NCBI GenBank assembly: GCA_016794785.1
Contig: JAEUHC010000004.1
Location: forward strand, 62,001-126,000
DNA length: 64,000 bases
Source: Opitutaceae bacterium
GTDB taxonomy: Bacteria; Verrucomicrobiota; Verrucomicrobiia; Opitutales; Opitutaceae
Direction: 5' to 3'
The notes below the pieces were generated by a model, which saw only the letters and a program-made list of their open reading frames with translations, ran no database searches and was not told the DNA's origin. Below, one piece after another: positions 49,906 to 60,293 of the stretch. A program made the position numbers and the translations under genes. The first letter of the stretch is position 1; every line of letters begins with the position of its first letter.

Positions 49906-52809
49906 TCAGAACCGGAAGGTGCTCGTCAGCACAAAGGCCCGCGGTTCGCGCACGCGGTAGAGGAGCGGCACCGGCACGTTCTGCAAGCTGCCGGGCTGGA
50001 CCAAGGCGGATTCCAGCTGCGCGCTGCGGGAATTGGCTACGTTGGTGATGTTGAGCTGGAATTTGCAATCCACCCTCCGAAACAAGTTCTTCACCACGTA
50101 TGAGGCGTGCAGTCCGCCGGTCAGCGTGGTCGAGCCGTAAAAGACGACATTGGGATCGACGACCACGAGGCCGTTGAGCGACTTGTTGCCGAAGGCCACG
50201 TTGGGGGCTGAAGTCCAAATCACGTCGCCACCGATGGCCCAGCCTTTGAGCGGACCTTCAGTGAACGCATAGTTCGTCAGCAGCGTGAACTTGTTGCGGC
50301 GTTCGGCCAGCGTGCGCGTGCCCTCCTGCGCCAACACCACTGTCTGCGCTGTGAGCAGGTCGCGATAGACATCGGCCACCCGGGCGAAGTTGTAGTCGGG
50401 CACCTGGACATCCGGCCGGGCCAGCCAGGCATCCTTCCGCTGCGCGATGTAGCCCAGCGCGCGGGAGCCGATGCGCCCGGCCAACGTCTGAAAATGGTTG
50501 TAGCTCGCGGAGAGCCGCCAGTTCCGCGTGAGGTTGGCGGTCAATTGAAACTCGTAACCCTTGCTCGCCAAGTCCTGCACGTCAGCCGGCTGGGCGTTGG
50601 CGAAGTTTCCCAAGGCCCGGTCGATGGCGATGGCGCGTCCGAGCCAGTCGCCGGCGTTGATGCGCTCGTTCTGGCTCTTGGTGTCAAACACCGTGAGGAC
50701 ACCGCCGATGCGATTGCCCAGCGCCTGGAAGCGCAGCCCAAAGTCGGAGGTTTTTCCGATCGTGTTGGGCCGGACCCGGCCGTCGATCAGGAGTTCGGGA
50801 AAAAGCAAGGTGACGGCATCCGAGCGATTGTAGTAGAAGCTGAGCCCGTTGAGCACGCCGGGCTGCTCCTTGATGGCGTGAAACACCACCGCGGTGGTTC
50901 TGGTCTCCGGGCTGGTGCCCGAGTTAGCCGACTTGATCCGGCCGCGCTCATGCCCGTTGGGCGCGAGTCCGTTCGCGGCGGCCGTGAACGGTGCCGCCTG
51001 ATACTCGAGGACATAGTCCTTGCGGAAGCCCACCGTGCCGACGATGCGATCGTTCCAGAAACGGCTTTGCCAGACTGCCAGCGCGGAGTTCAGCCGCCGG
51101 CTGAACGTGTCGCCGGCCGTTTCCGACAGGAAGCGCGACTCCACGCCGGGTGCGAGATTACCGGTGAAACGCAGCGGACTGTGATCGGACACCAGGGTGT
51201 TGTTCTTCACCTCCAGATAGGTGATGACGCGCACGCGATTCTCCGCGTTGTTGAGCAACGGCGCATAACCCGGCAGCGGGGTGGAGTTGATGAGGCGCGG
51301 GCGATCCCACTTCTGGTCCATGCGCTCGCGCTCCACGGCGACGGAGAAATCATGCCGGCCGACCCATTTCAGGGCGTCCGATCGGTTCGTTTGATCGAGC
51401 TTGTAGGCGAGCGCCAGACGGTGATGGCCGAAATTCCGATCCTGCCGGTTGCTGGCGCTGTCTCCACCCATGAAAAACCTGCCGAAATTCGGGTTCGGCG
51501 TGATGCCGTCCGGCAGCGTCGTGCTCGCATCGACCTGCAGAAAGGACGAATTCGGGTCCTGCACGAAATCATACCGCATGAACTCCCGGTTGTAGCCAAA
51601 GGTCGCGTAGAGGTTGCGCGCAAGGTCGACCTGCACGCCGAGGTTCAGCACATGCCCGTCGAAATATTGCGTCCGGCCGTTGCCGACGATGTCGAACTCA
51701 TCGGCGAGGATGCCGGCGGGCACGGAAAGATCGAAGCCCGTGCCGAGTGCGCGCCGGGGCGCGCCGACCGCGTAGTTCCGCCAGTTCTGCACGGCCGGCG
51801 TCGCGGGATTGCCGTCATCGACGAAAACCGTGGTGTTGGCTCCCGCAAAGTTGGCCACGCCTTGCGGCTGGGCCGGGGCGGGGCCGGCCGAATTGGAGGC
51901 CCGCCCCGTTTGCGGTCCATTGAGGAAGGGAGTGACTCGATCGATGGCGCGATACGGGTTGTTCAAGCTCCGGCCCCAGTCGATCTTCTCGTAGCTGGCG
52001 TCCGCCGTCACTTTTGCGACGGGCTTCCACTTCAAGGCGCCGTAGTAGCGTCGCTGTTCCTTGAACCCGATCGGTTCGCGCCACGTCTTCGCGTCCTCAT
52101 GCAGGACGACAACGCGGGCCGCCAGCTGGTCGCGGATAAGGCCGCGGTTGACGTCGAGTTCGGTGCGAAACGTGCCGTGGCTGTCGGCTCGGAACAGCAC
52201 GCGGTTCTGGTCCTTGAAAACGGCGGGGACTGTCGAGCGGTTGACGCCGCCCGTGGTGCTCGAGCCGTTGACGAGGATCGCGTTGGGACCGCGCGAGAAC
52301 TCCATGCGGTCCGCGTTATAGCTGTCGTTCGGCACGTTCGACTTGAAGGAATTGCGCAGGATATTCTCGACGAGGATGCCGCGGAACTTCACCGCATCGC
52401 CGAAAAAGAACGTATTGCTGTAATTGATCTCGGCGCCCGGGGTGTAGTTGATCAGCTCATTGGTCGAGGACAGCGACAGGTCGGTCCAAACCTCGGGCGT
52501 GAAAATGGTCAGCGTGACCCCCAAATCGGCGACGGGCGAGTTGAGCCGCGTGCCGGAAAGCGTGTTCTGCGCCGCGTAACCCGTGTCCTTCGTGGAATCG
52601 ACGACGAAGGGCTTCAGTTCAACCGCTGGTTCCGATGTGCGCGCCGGCAGCGCAGGAGCCTGGGCGCAGAGCACATGCTGGGAAGCAAGTAGCGCGACAA
52701 AAACAGCCCCGGGGAGCGCCATCGGCAGACGGTGAAGCCGGGCCGCAATCGGCATATTAGGGCGAGACAGCAACCAGCGAGCGTAACGGGATGGGGTATG
52801 GGATTTCAT
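49906..52809 (-). CDS. TonB-dependent outer-membrane receptor (paralogue of 57267)
   Basis: The 967-residue product has a long N-terminal region with an export signal near 28-50. Then come VELKPFVVDSTKDTGYAAQ and NTLSGTRLNSPVADLG, nearly the same as in the receptor at 57267. The plug (about 65-205) includes RMEFSRGPNAILVNGSS. The barrel ends LTSTFRF. No STN domain precedes the plug. The ATG at 52809 starts MKSHTPSRYARW; an upstream start adds 28 residues unlike a leader. It lies 85 bp after DUF1501 and 41 bp before ThuA in the same run. Confidence 0.92.
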   Translation of the reverse strand: MKSHTPSRYARWLLSRPNMPIAARLHRLPMALPGAVFVALLASQHVLCAQAPALPARTSEPAVELKPFVVDSTKDTGYAAQNTLSGTRLNSPVADLGVTLTIFTPEVWTDLSLSSTNELINYTPGAEINYSNTFFFGDAVKFRGILVENILRNSFKSNVPNDSYNADRMEFSRGPNAILVNGSSTTGGVNRSTVPAVFKDQNRVLFRADSHGTFRTELDVNRGLIRDQLAARVVVLHEDAKTWREPIGFKEQRRYYGALKWKPVAKVTADASYEKIDWGRSLNNPYRAIDRVTPFLNGPQTGRASNSAGPAPAQPQGVANFAGANTTVFVDDGNPATPAVQNWRNYAVGAPRRALGTGFDLSVPAGILADEFDIVGNGRTQYFDGHVLNLGVQVDLARNLYATFGYNREFMRYDFVQDPNSSFLQVDASTTLPDGITPNPNFGRFFMGGDSASNRQDRNFGHHRLALAYKLDQTNRSDALKWVGRHDFSVAVERERMDQKWDRPRLINSTPLPGYAPLLNNAENRVRVITYLEVKNNTLVSDHSPLRFTGNLAPGVESRFLSETAGDTFSRRLNSALAVWQSRFWNDRIVGTVGFRKDYVLEYQAAPFTAAANGLAPNGHERGRIKSANSGTSPETRTTAVVFHAIKEQPGVLNGLSFYYNRSDAVTLLFPELLIDGRVRPNTIGKTSDFGLRFQALGNRIGGVLTVFDTKSQNERINAGDWLGRAIAIDRALGNFANAQPADVQDLASKGYEFQLTANLTRNWRLSASYNHFQTLAGRIGSRALGYIAQRKDAWLARPDVQVPDYNFARVADVYRDLLTAQTVVLAQEGTRTLAERRNKFTLLTNYAFTEGPLKGWAIGGDVIWTSAPNVAFGNKSLNGLVVVDPNVVFYGSTTLTGGLHASYVVKNLFRRVDCKFQLNITNVANSRSAQLESALVQPGSLQNVPVPLLYRVREPRAFVLTSTFRF

Positions 52810-52894
52810 GGGATAGGAAAAATGATGGAAACGGGCAAAGCTCACGCCACGTGCAGCCCAAGCGGCTGCCGGAGGGGACGAAAACGCGGGCAAC

Positions 52895-54313
52895 CTACGC
52901 GATCAGCTCTTTGATGACCTGACCGCCAAACTGGCTGAGCTGCTTGTAGCGGCCGGCGTGGTAGTAGGTGAGCTTGTTGTCGTCGAGGCCGAGCAGGTGG
53001 AGCAGCGTCACGTGCAGGTCGCGGATCGGATGCACGACATCGACGGCCTTCAGTCCGAGTTCGTCGGTGGCGCCGATGATCGAGCCCTTCTTCACGCCGC
53101 CGCCGGCGAAGAGCATCGTCATCGCCTTGTTGTTGTGGCCGCGGCCGAGCGAATAGACGCCGCCGCGCTTGTTGTTGTCGGGCGTGCGGCCGAACTCGCC
53201 GGTCCAGATGACGAGCGTGTCCTCGAGCATCCCGCGCTGCTTGAGATCGCGGATGAGCGCGGCCATCGGCTTGTCCACGCTGCGAATGCGCTCGGTGTGG
53301 GCGCGCTCAAGGTAATCGTGGCTGTCCCAACCGCCGCTGAAGATCTGCACGAAGCGCACGCCCTTCTCGACGAGCCGGCGCGCGAGCAGACATTGCCGGC
53401 CAAAGGTCGCGGTGTGTTGGTCGTTCATTCCATACATCTCGCGCGTGGCCTCGGTCTCGCCTTTGAGATCGATCACGTCGGGCACCTCCATCTGCATGCG
53501 ATACGCGAGCTCGTAGGTTTCCATGCGCGCGGCCAGATCGCGATGCTCGGGGTGATACTGGGCATGCTGCTGGTTGAGAAACGCCATCTCGTCGAGGAAG
53601 CGGCGCTGGTGCTCGCGGGTTTTGAACGGCTGCGAGTTCAGGTCGAGGATCGGCGAGCCTTCGGTGCGCAGCCGCGTGCCCTGGAAATTCGCGGGCAGAA
53701 ATCCGTTGCTCCAGTTGCCGGAGCCGCCCTGCGGAAACGCCAGCTCGGTCATCACGACGTAGCCGGGCAGATTCTGGTTCTGCGTGCCGAGGCCGTAGGT
53801 CGCCCACGCGCCGAGCGCGGGATCGGCGCCGAGGCGGCTGCCGGTGTTGATGTGGTAGAGCGCCTCGGGATGGTTCAGCGACTCGGCCTGGCAACCGCGG
53901 TAGTTGCACAGCTCGTCGGCCACGTAGGGATCGGCGAGATATTTCCACTGGTCGCACATCTCGATGCCGGACTGGCCCACCTTCCGGAATTCGAACGGGC
54001 TGCCGACGAAAAACTTGAAGCCCGTCTCCTGCCCTTCCTTCAACTTCGACTCGGATTTGTGCAGGGCGCTGAGCTTCGGCTTGGGATCGAAGGTGTCCAT
54101 GTGGCCGGGCCCCCCCTCCATGAAGAGCATGATCACGTTCTTGGCCTTGGCCGGGAACATCGGCTTCTTCGGCGCGAGCGGATTGGGGGCGGCGAGCCCC
54201 TCCTTCGCGAGCAGGTTGGTGAAGGCGAGCGAGCCGAGCGTGGCGCCGAGGCCGTGGAAGAACTGGCGGCGCGTGTGGGCGTTCGAGACGGGGCGGGAGC
54301 AAAGCGGGTCCAT
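52895..54313 (-). CDS. DUF1501 protein (Tat-exported partner of DUF1553)
   Basis: The 472-residue product starts with a Tat-type signal (TRRQFFHGLGATLGSLAF, RR at 15-16). DUF1501 body motifs follow: NVIMLFMEGGPGHMDTFDPK (59-78), SGGWDSHD, WTGEFGRTP and GRGHNNKAMTMLFAGGG, the well-known family line. DUF1501 proteins belong to the alkaline-phosphatase/sulfatase-like superfamily and pair with DUF1553 genes. Here the gap to that gene is 9 bp. Activity is not established. The pattern GGxGHMDTFDPK with GRGH-type residues suggests metal binding. Confidence 0.92.
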   Translation of the reverse strand: MDPLCSRPVSNAHTRRQFFHGLGATLGSLAFTNLLAKEGLAAPNPLAPKKPMFPAKAKNVIMLFMEGGPGHMDTFDPKPKLSALHKSESKLKEGQETGFKFFVGSPFEFRKVGQSGIEMCDQWKYLADPYVADELCNYRGCQAESLNHPEALYHINTGSRLGADPALGAWATYGLGTQNQNLPGYVVMTELAFPQGGSGNWSNGFLPANFQGTRLRTEGSPILDLNSQPFKTREHQRRFLDEMAFLNQQHAQYHPEHRDLAARMETYELAYRMQMEVPDVIDLKGETEATREMYGMNDQHTATFGRQCLLARRLVEKGVRFVQIFSGGWDSHDYLERAHTERIRSVDKPMAALIRDLKQRGMLEDTLVIWTGEFGRTPDNNKRGGVYSLGRGHNNKAMTMLFAGGGVKKGSIIGATDELGLKAVDVVHPIRDLHVTLLHLLGLDDNKLTYYHAGRYKQLSQFGGQVIKELIA

Positions 54314-54322
54314 GGTCAGCCT

Positions 54323-57205
54323 TTAGTAGAGGTGGGCGAATTCGTGGGTGTTGAACAGCGCCAAGCACAGGTCGGCCAGCGCGCGGGTTTCGGCGGTCAC
54401 GTCGGCCGGCTTCGGGTCGGGGACGTAGTTTTCGAACACGGGCAGGATCTCCTCATACTCGAAAACCTTGCCCGAAAATTCTTCCACCAAGGAGCGCGTG
54501 ACGCGCGTCGGATACTTGACCGGCGGCGGCGTGACACCGCGGTGGTAGGCCTGCATTTCCCGCACGTAGGCGGTCATGCGCCGGGCCTCGGCGTCGGTCG
54601 GCGTGCGATGCAGAGCAAGCGCGAAGGCGCGGACGACCTGACTATCGACGGTGGAGGCTTCCTTCTCTACCCGCCGCGCAAACGCGATCGCGCGATCGGT
54701 CACGAGGTCGCTGTTCATCATCGTGAAAGCCTGCGGTGACACCGCAGCGGAATCGCGATGGTCGCACGATTCGTTCGGATTGGGCTGGTTGAAAACCTCG
54801 AGGAACGGGTCGGCCTGGCCGCGGAGGCGATACGCGTAGATGCTCCGGCGATTCCGCTGCTCCGGCGTCCGCGACGGCTGATAAGCCGGTGCCAGCGAGA
54901 ACTGGATCATGCGCGGTTGAAGCGCGACCTCCAAGTTGATCTCCGGCATGGCGGGCAGGCCGCCCAGCGTGGGATTGAGTTCGCCGGTGGTGCGGAGCAT
55001 AGCGTCGCGCAGCTCCTCGGCCGTCAGGCGACGGTGTGGGAAAAAGGCGAGCAGGTGGTTGTTCGGATCGTCGTTGCGGAGCTTCTCGCTCTCCGGGTGC
55101 TGCGCCGATTGCCGGTAGGTCTCCGACAACATGATGAGTTTGTGCAGACGCTTGAACGTCCAGCCATGCGAGACGAAATCCGCCGTGAGCCAGTCGAGCA
55201 GCTCGGGATGGGTGGGCTTCGCGCCCTTCACGCCGAAATTGTTCGGCGTGCCCGCGAGCGCTTGGCCGAAGTGATACTGCCACACGCGATTCACGATGGC
55301 GCGCGTCGTCAGCGGATTCCGCGCATCGGCAATCCACTTCGCAAGGCCGAGACGGCGGTTCGTCAGGTCCTCGGGCAGCACAAACGGATCGGTGTCCGCG
55401 CCCTCGACGCGCAGGCCAATCGCGCTGAGCACGCCCGGCTGGACTTTTTCGCCCGGCGCCTCGAGCGAGCCGCCCATGAAGATGTGAGTTTCCGGCCGCC
55501 ACGCGGCGTTGATCGATTTCGGCATCCGCAGCTCGCGGGCGCTCTTGAAATTCCACTTGGGATCCGGGCCATCGTAGACGCTCTGCACCATCGGCTGGTA
55601 GCGCTCCCGCGTGCGCGTCCAGATCCACTCGTCCTGCTCGCGCACCTTGAGCTGGCCTTCTTCGACGTGGTCGAGGCCCACCGCACGCGCCGGTTTCTGG
55701 TCGTCGGGTAGATCTTTGCGCTGTTCCAACGTCTTGTAGTCCAGGCCATGCTCCTTGAACCAAGCGCGCGCCGCCGTCTCGCGTTTGTCCACCAGCTTGT
55801 CCTTTTCGCCGCTCGCATACGCGAGCATCCGCTCAACGAATGCCCTGCCCTCCTCGAAGCCCTCCTGTTTTTCCTCAGGCAGGAAACGCAGCGGTCGCTC
55901 GGCCATCTGCGTCGCGGAGAAGGCGGCGTAAATCCGGTAGTAGTCGCGGGTCGGGAGCGGATCGAATTTGTGGTCGTGGCACTTGAAGCAGCGGAGCGTG
56001 GTCGCGAGGAAAGTCTGGCCCACGTTGTTGACGAGATCGTCGCGGTAGATTTGCCGCGCTTCGTCGTCCTTGACCATGGCGTTGTCCCAGGGGCCCATGC
56101 GCAGGTAGCCCGTCGCTACGATCTGCTCCGCCTCCTCCGGCGTGTAGTCGCCCGTCGCACGCACCTTCGCGACCGCGGCCTCATCGCCGCCGAGGCGTTG
56201 ACGCGCCGAGGCGTCGGCGAGCTGATCGCCGGCGAGCTGCTCCAGCACGAAGCGGTGGTAGGGTTTGTCGGTGTTGAACGACCGGATCACGTAGTCGCGG
56301 TAGCGCCACATGTTCGAGCGCTCGAAGTCGTTGGCCATGCCCCCGGTGTCGGCGTAGCGCGTGACATCGAGCCAGTGCTGCGCCCAGCGCTCGCCGTAGT
56401 GCGGGCTTGCAAGCAAGCGATCGATGAGATCGCTCCAGGCCTTGGCGGCATCCTTTCTCGAGGCGGCGATAAACGCATCGACCTCCTCCGGCGACGGCGG
56501 CAGGCCGATCAGGTCAAACGTCGCGCGCCGAATGAGCGTGCGCGGATCGGCCTGCGGCGCGGGTGCCACCTTGGCGGTGGCAAGCTTCGTCCGCACGAAC
56601 GCATCGATGGGGTTCGTCGTCTCCGCCACCACCGGCACCGCCGGCTGACGCACCGGTTGAAAACCCCAGATGTCCTCCGGCTTGTAGCGGCGATACGTCC
56701 AATCCTCGGAAAGCCCGCCACTGGTCGGCACGATCACGCCATCGTCGGTGGTAGCGATGGTCCGCTCCATCTCGCGGTGTTTTTTCTGCTCTGCCTCGCC
56801 CGGCCACGGTGCGCCGGCGTCGATCCACGCGCGCACGATCTCGATCTGCGCGGGGGTGAGCCGGTCGTTCTCCTTCGGCGGCATCTCGAGGTCCGGATCC
56901 TTCCAGGTGATCGCGACGAACATCTGGCTCTTGGCGGCGTGGCCGGGCACGAGCACATCGGTCAACCCCTCGCCGCCTTTCAGCAGCCCCTCGCGCGTGA
57001 GCATGTTGAGCCCGCCCTTGATCTTCTTCGGGTCTTCGCCGTGGCAGGCGAAACACTTGCCCTTGAGCAGCGGCAGCACCTTGAGGGTGAAGTCGCGCTC
57101 GGCCGCAGCGGCATCCACGGCGGCGGACAGGCGTGGCGCTCCACTCGCGAACAACGCGAGGGCGGCGATCAGGCGGAAGAAGATTGGGCGGGTTTCCATG
57201 CTCAT
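54323..57205 (-). CDS. PSD1 exported cytochrome, DUF1549/DUF1553 protein
   Basis: The 960-residue product has a signal peptide (about 1-28). Its cytochrome-type motif CFACH is at 51-55 in the planctomycete-cytochrome domain, and a second CFKCH is at 406-410. DUF1549 covers about 197-415 (NPIDAFVRTKL, ATFDLIGLPPSPEEVDAFI, ERWAQHWLDVTRYADTGG). DUF1553 covers about 670-940 (RLGLAKWIADARNPLTTRAI, NRVWQYHFGQALAGTPNNFG). Members are linked to glycan degradation. The ATG at 57205 gives MSMETRP. It follows a receptor gene by 61 bp and precedes DUF1501 by 9 bp. Confidence 0.92.
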   Translation of the reverse strand: MSMETRPIFFRLIAALALFASGAPRLSAAVDAAAAERDFTLKVLPLLKGKCFACHGEDPKKIKGGLNMLTREGLLKGGEGLTDVLVPGHAAKSQMFVAITWKDPDLEMPPKENDRLTPAQIEIVRAWIDAGAPWPGEAEQKKHREMERTIATTDDGVIVPTSGGLSEDWTYRRYKPEDIWGFQPVRQPAVPVVAETTNPIDAFVRTKLATAKVAPAPQADPRTLIRRATFDLIGLPPSPEEVDAFIAASRKDAAKAWSDLIDRLLASPHYGERWAQHWLDVTRYADTGGMANDFERSNMWRYRDYVIRSFNTDKPYHRFVLEQLAGDQLADASARQRLGGDEAAVAKVRATGDYTPEEAEQIVATGYLRMGPWDNAMVKDDEARQIYRDDLVNNVGQTFLATTLRCFKCHDHKFDPLPTRDYYRIYAAFSATQMAERPLRFLPEEKQEGFEEGRAFVERMLAYASGEKDKLVDKRETAARAWFKEHGLDYKTLEQRKDLPDDQKPARAVGLDHVEEGQLKVREQDEWIWTRTRERYQPMVQSVYDGPDPKWNFKSARELRMPKSINAAWRPETHIFMGGSLEAPGEKVQPGVLSAIGLRVEGADTDPFVLPEDLTNRRLGLAKWIADARNPLTTRAIVNRVWQYHFGQALAGTPNNFGVKGAKPTHPELLDWLTADFVSHGWTFKRLHKLIMLSETYRQSAQHPESEKLRNDDPNNHLLAFFPHRRLTAEELRDAMLRTTGELNPTLGGLPAMPEINLEVALQPRMIQFSLAPAYQPSRTPEQRNRRSIYAYRLRGQADPFLEVFNQPNPNESCDHRDSAAVSPQAFTMMNSDLVTDRAIAFARRVEKEASTVDSQVVRAFALALHRTPTDAEARRMTAYVREMQAYHRGVTPPPVKYPTRVTRSLVEEFSGKVFEYEEILPVFENYVPDPKPADVTAETRALADLCLALFNTHEFAHLY

Positions 57206-57266
57206 GGGACGGCTAGGCTCTTTGCAGACGGAGCGAGTGGGTGTGAAAAACAAGGCGCGCCTCGCC

Positions 57267-60230
57267 TCAGAAATCAAACGTGTTGGTCAGCACGAATGTC
57301 TGCGGAAATCCGCGGTGCCAGTAAGTCGTGATCGGCGTCTTGGGAGCGGCGATGACGGCGCTTTTCCGGACGGCATACGGTTCGACGTCGCCGATGTCCT
57401 GCACGTTGAGCTGGGCGCGCCAGTTGATCTTGTTGTTCCAAATCCGGCGCTGATAGCTGACGTTGGCACCGACGCGCATGAGGGTGGACCCGTAGAACAC
57501 CACGGTGCGGTCCGGAACCACGGTCGTGCCTACCAGCTTCAACCCATAGCCATTGGCCGGCTTATCCTGCCAACTTACGTTCGCCCCGACGCCGAAGCCC
57601 TTGAGCCGGCCCTGGGTGAAGGAGTAGTTGGTGAAGCTGCTGGCGCGATAGGCCCGCTCGTTGGCGGTGATGGTATTTTCCTGCGCCTTGGCGGCGAGGT
57701 AGCTGAAATTCAAGGTATCGAACACTTCCTGCACGGTCCGCGCGCCGCCCGGGACCAACGCGGTGGGATTCGCCAGCCACAGGCTGCGGAACTGATCGAT
57801 CACCTTGCCGGTGAGCGGAGCGATGTTCGTGTTCACCGTTTTGAAATGATCGACGGACACGGAGGCCCGCCAGTTCTTGGCCAGGTTGGCCGTCAGCTGG
57901 AACTCCCAGCCCTTGGAGTTGGTGTCGCGTGTCTCACGGACGTTGCTGACGTTGATGTAACTGGCATACTTCACCGGATCGAGATGCTCGAACAGCAGGC
58001 TGAGATTGGCGAAGTTGATCGAGCGTTCGTTGGGATTGTTCAGATTGTAGGCATCGAACCAGCTGACGACGCCTTGGATCTTTCCGTTGAACAGGCCGAA
58101 CTTCAGGCCGTAGTCGGTGGATTCCCCGGAGGCATTGGGCGCAACCGTGCCGTCAACGAGGTTTACGAACGAATTGGAGGAGAACGCGTCCGAGTAGTTG
58201 TAGTAGGGAGACAGGTAGTCGAGGAGGCCCTTGTTGCGGAGGGCGTGGATGACGACCGAGTAGTTCTTGGTCTTCGGTTTAAGGGAGGACTGGAAGACGT
58301 TCTTGGTCATCGGAATTTGCCGTCCCGAAATGGCTACACCGATCGGCTGAGTCGGGTCCTGAAATTCCTGACCCTCAAACTTGGTGAAGGAGTCCTGACG
58401 GATGCCGCCCGTGGCGACGATGCGACCGTTCCAGAAGCGCCCCTGCCAAACCGCGAGGAGAGAATCCGTGGTCTCGTCGAAGGCCTGGCCCGAGCCGATG
58501 ACGGGGAGCCACTTGGCGTTTACGCCGGGAACCTTGTTGGCCTCGGCCTCGAATTGCCGCGAGTTGGTGACGCCGGAGAAGGTGCCGGCCCTCGGGTCCA
58601 CATAGGCGACGAAACGGACCCAGTTGGCCTGCGTTGCTTCCTGCAGCGCGGAGGGATAGCCGGCGAGAGGAGTCGTGTTGAGCAGGCGTTTCTGATCCCA
58701 GTAGTGGGTTTGGTTCTGCTGCTCGAACATCAGCACCACGTCATGCCGGCCGAGCCAGCGGAGGGTTTTACCCTCCTTGAAGTCGTGGTTGAAGGTGACG
58801 GTGGCGCGGTGATTCTTGTTATAGCGATCCTGAAACAGGGTGAAGGAATTGCCGCCGCCGATATCAACGAAATAGCGGCCCCGGTTCGGATTCGGCGTCA
58901 CGCCATCCTGGAGCGTGGCAGCACCGTCGATCAGCAGACGATTGTTGCCGGCCCCGATGAACTCGTAGTCCGTATACTCGTAGTTGTAGGCATACTCGAA
59001 GCCCAGCTTGCGGCTGAACTGGTAGCGGACATTGCCCTGGATGCTATGGCCGTCGAACCATTGGGTCGACGCCTCGCCGACGGGATTGAAGTCGAGGGGG
59101 ACGATTCCTGCGGGTAGCGAGACGTTTTGCAGGGTAGACACGTTGACGTTGGCACCGACGATCTTGTAGCGCCAGTTTTGCAGGGAAGGACCCGTGCCCG
59201 CGGAGCCATATACGAGAGACGTCGTATTCTGATTCCGATACCCGAGGTTCTGGTAATAAGCCGGCAAGCCACCCGCATTGGTCTGTGCCAAGTTCGAGTT
59301 CGATACGATGGCGATTCCGGCAGGGGTCGTGCCGGCGGCCACGGCGGCATTGAGCACTTGGGTCACGCCGTCGTAGTTCATGCCGGGCTCGGCAGCAGTC
59401 CGGAGCCAGTTCAGTTTCTCGTAGCGAGCGAGCAACGTGAGTTTGACCGTCGGCCGGTAGTGGAGGGCGGCGTAGGCGCGTTTCTGATTCTGGTAGGTCG
59501 GCTTGATCCAATTCTCGGTGTCGTCGCGCAACAGCGCGCCGAAGACCGCGAGCTTCTGGGGAACGAGCACCTGGTTGTAACTCAGGACATGGCGCACGCT
59601 GCCGTGCTCATCGAGGCGGAGCTGGTAGCGGCCGGCGTTCTGGAAGACGGCGTCCTGGGTGGTGCGATTGACGAGGCCGGCTACACCGCCGCCTGAGCCG
59701 GTGGTGCCGAACATGACGGCGTTGGCGCCGCGTTGGAACTCGAAGCGCGAGGTATTGTAGGTGTCCGACGGGATGTTGGTGCGGTAGCCATTGCGCACGA
59801 TGCCCTCGAACTGAATGCCGCGGACGCGGGTGTTGTCGCCGAAGAACAGCGCTTGACCGGGGCCGTCCGCCTCCTGCACGTCGTTTTTCTCCGCTCCCGG
59901 CGTGAAACGAAGCAGATCGTTGGTGCTGGTCAGACCCAAGTCTTCCCACACCTCCTTGGTGAGAATCGACAGCGTGCCGCCGATGTCCTTCACGTCGGTA
60001 TTGATGCGGGTGCCGGAAAGGGTGTTCTGTGCGGCGTAGCCGGTGTCCTTTTCCGAGGACACCTCAAACGGGGTGAGTAGCACCGGCTCCGAGGTGGTGG
60101 AAGCACCAGCCGGAGTCGGCGAGGTGGTTTGGCCGAAGGCCACCAACGGCAGCGCGGCGAGGGTCAGTGCCACGGCAATGGGGCGAGGCAGCTTCGGGCA
60201 GGGAACTACGGGGCGGTGGGGGTTATTCAT
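57267..60230 (-). CDS. TonB-dependent outer-membrane receptor
   Basis: The 987-residue product has a signal peptide (about 14-33) and VLLTPFEVSSEKDTGYAAQ followed by NTLSGTRINTDVKDIG, a shared feature of three receptors here. The plug (about 55-205) includes RFEFQRGANAVMFGTTGSGG. The long barrel ends LTNTFDF. The STN domain typical of FecA-type signalling receptors is absent. Its 3' end is the parent type for the remnant at 46948. It lies 63 bp downstream of the FecR-LamG gene, in the same run as the sigma factor, which suggests it is a target of that system. Confidence 0.93.
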   Translation of the reverse strand: MNNPHRPVVPCPKLPRPIAVALTLAALPLVAFGQTTSPTPAGASTTSEPVLLTPFEVSSEKDTGYAAQNTLSGTRINTDVKDIGGTLSILTKEVWEDLGLTSTNDLLRFTPGAEKNDVQEADGPGQALFFGDNTRVRGIQFEGIVRNGYRTNIPSDTYNTSRFEFQRGANAVMFGTTGSGGGVAGLVNRTTQDAVFQNAGRYQLRLDEHGSVRHVLSYNQVLVPQKLAVFGALLRDDTENWIKPTYQNQKRAYAALHYRPTVKLTLLARYEKLNWLRTAAEPGMNYDGVTQVLNAAVAAGTTPAGIAIVSNSNLAQTNAGGLPAYYQNLGYRNQNTTSLVYGSAGTGPSLQNWRYKIVGANVNVSTLQNVSLPAGIVPLDFNPVGEASTQWFDGHSIQGNVRYQFSRKLGFEYAYNYEYTDYEFIGAGNNRLLIDGAATLQDGVTPNPNRGRYFVDIGGGNSFTLFQDRYNKNHRATVTFNHDFKEGKTLRWLGRHDVVLMFEQQNQTHYWDQKRLLNTTPLAGYPSALQEATQANWVRFVAYVDPRAGTFSGVTNSRQFEAEANKVPGVNAKWLPVIGSGQAFDETTDSLLAVWQGRFWNGRIVATGGIRQDSFTKFEGQEFQDPTQPIGVAISGRQIPMTKNVFQSSLKPKTKNYSVVIHALRNKGLLDYLSPYYNYSDAFSSNSFVNLVDGTVAPNASGESTDYGLKFGLFNGKIQGVVSWFDAYNLNNPNERSINFANLSLLFEHLDPVKYASYINVSNVRETRDTNSKGWEFQLTANLAKNWRASVSVDHFKTVNTNIAPLTGKVIDQFRSLWLANPTALVPGGARTVQEVFDTLNFSYLAAKAQENTITANERAYRASSFTNYSFTQGRLKGFGVGANVSWQDKPANGYGLKLVGTTVVPDRTVVFYGSTLMRVGANVSYQRRIWNNKINWRAQLNVQDIGDVEPYAVRKSAVIAAPKTPITTYWHRGFPQTFVLTNTFDF

Positions 60231-60293
60231 GGGTTGGGTTCAAAAACTTCGGTGCGTCGGATTGGCCGGTGATGACGGCCGCGGTGTCATGCC

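Noticed and set aside
56748..59117. Open frame of about 790 codons on the plus strand
   Set aside because: It is antisense to the DUF1553 and receptor genes. No recognisable protein features; an artefact of GC-rich third positions.
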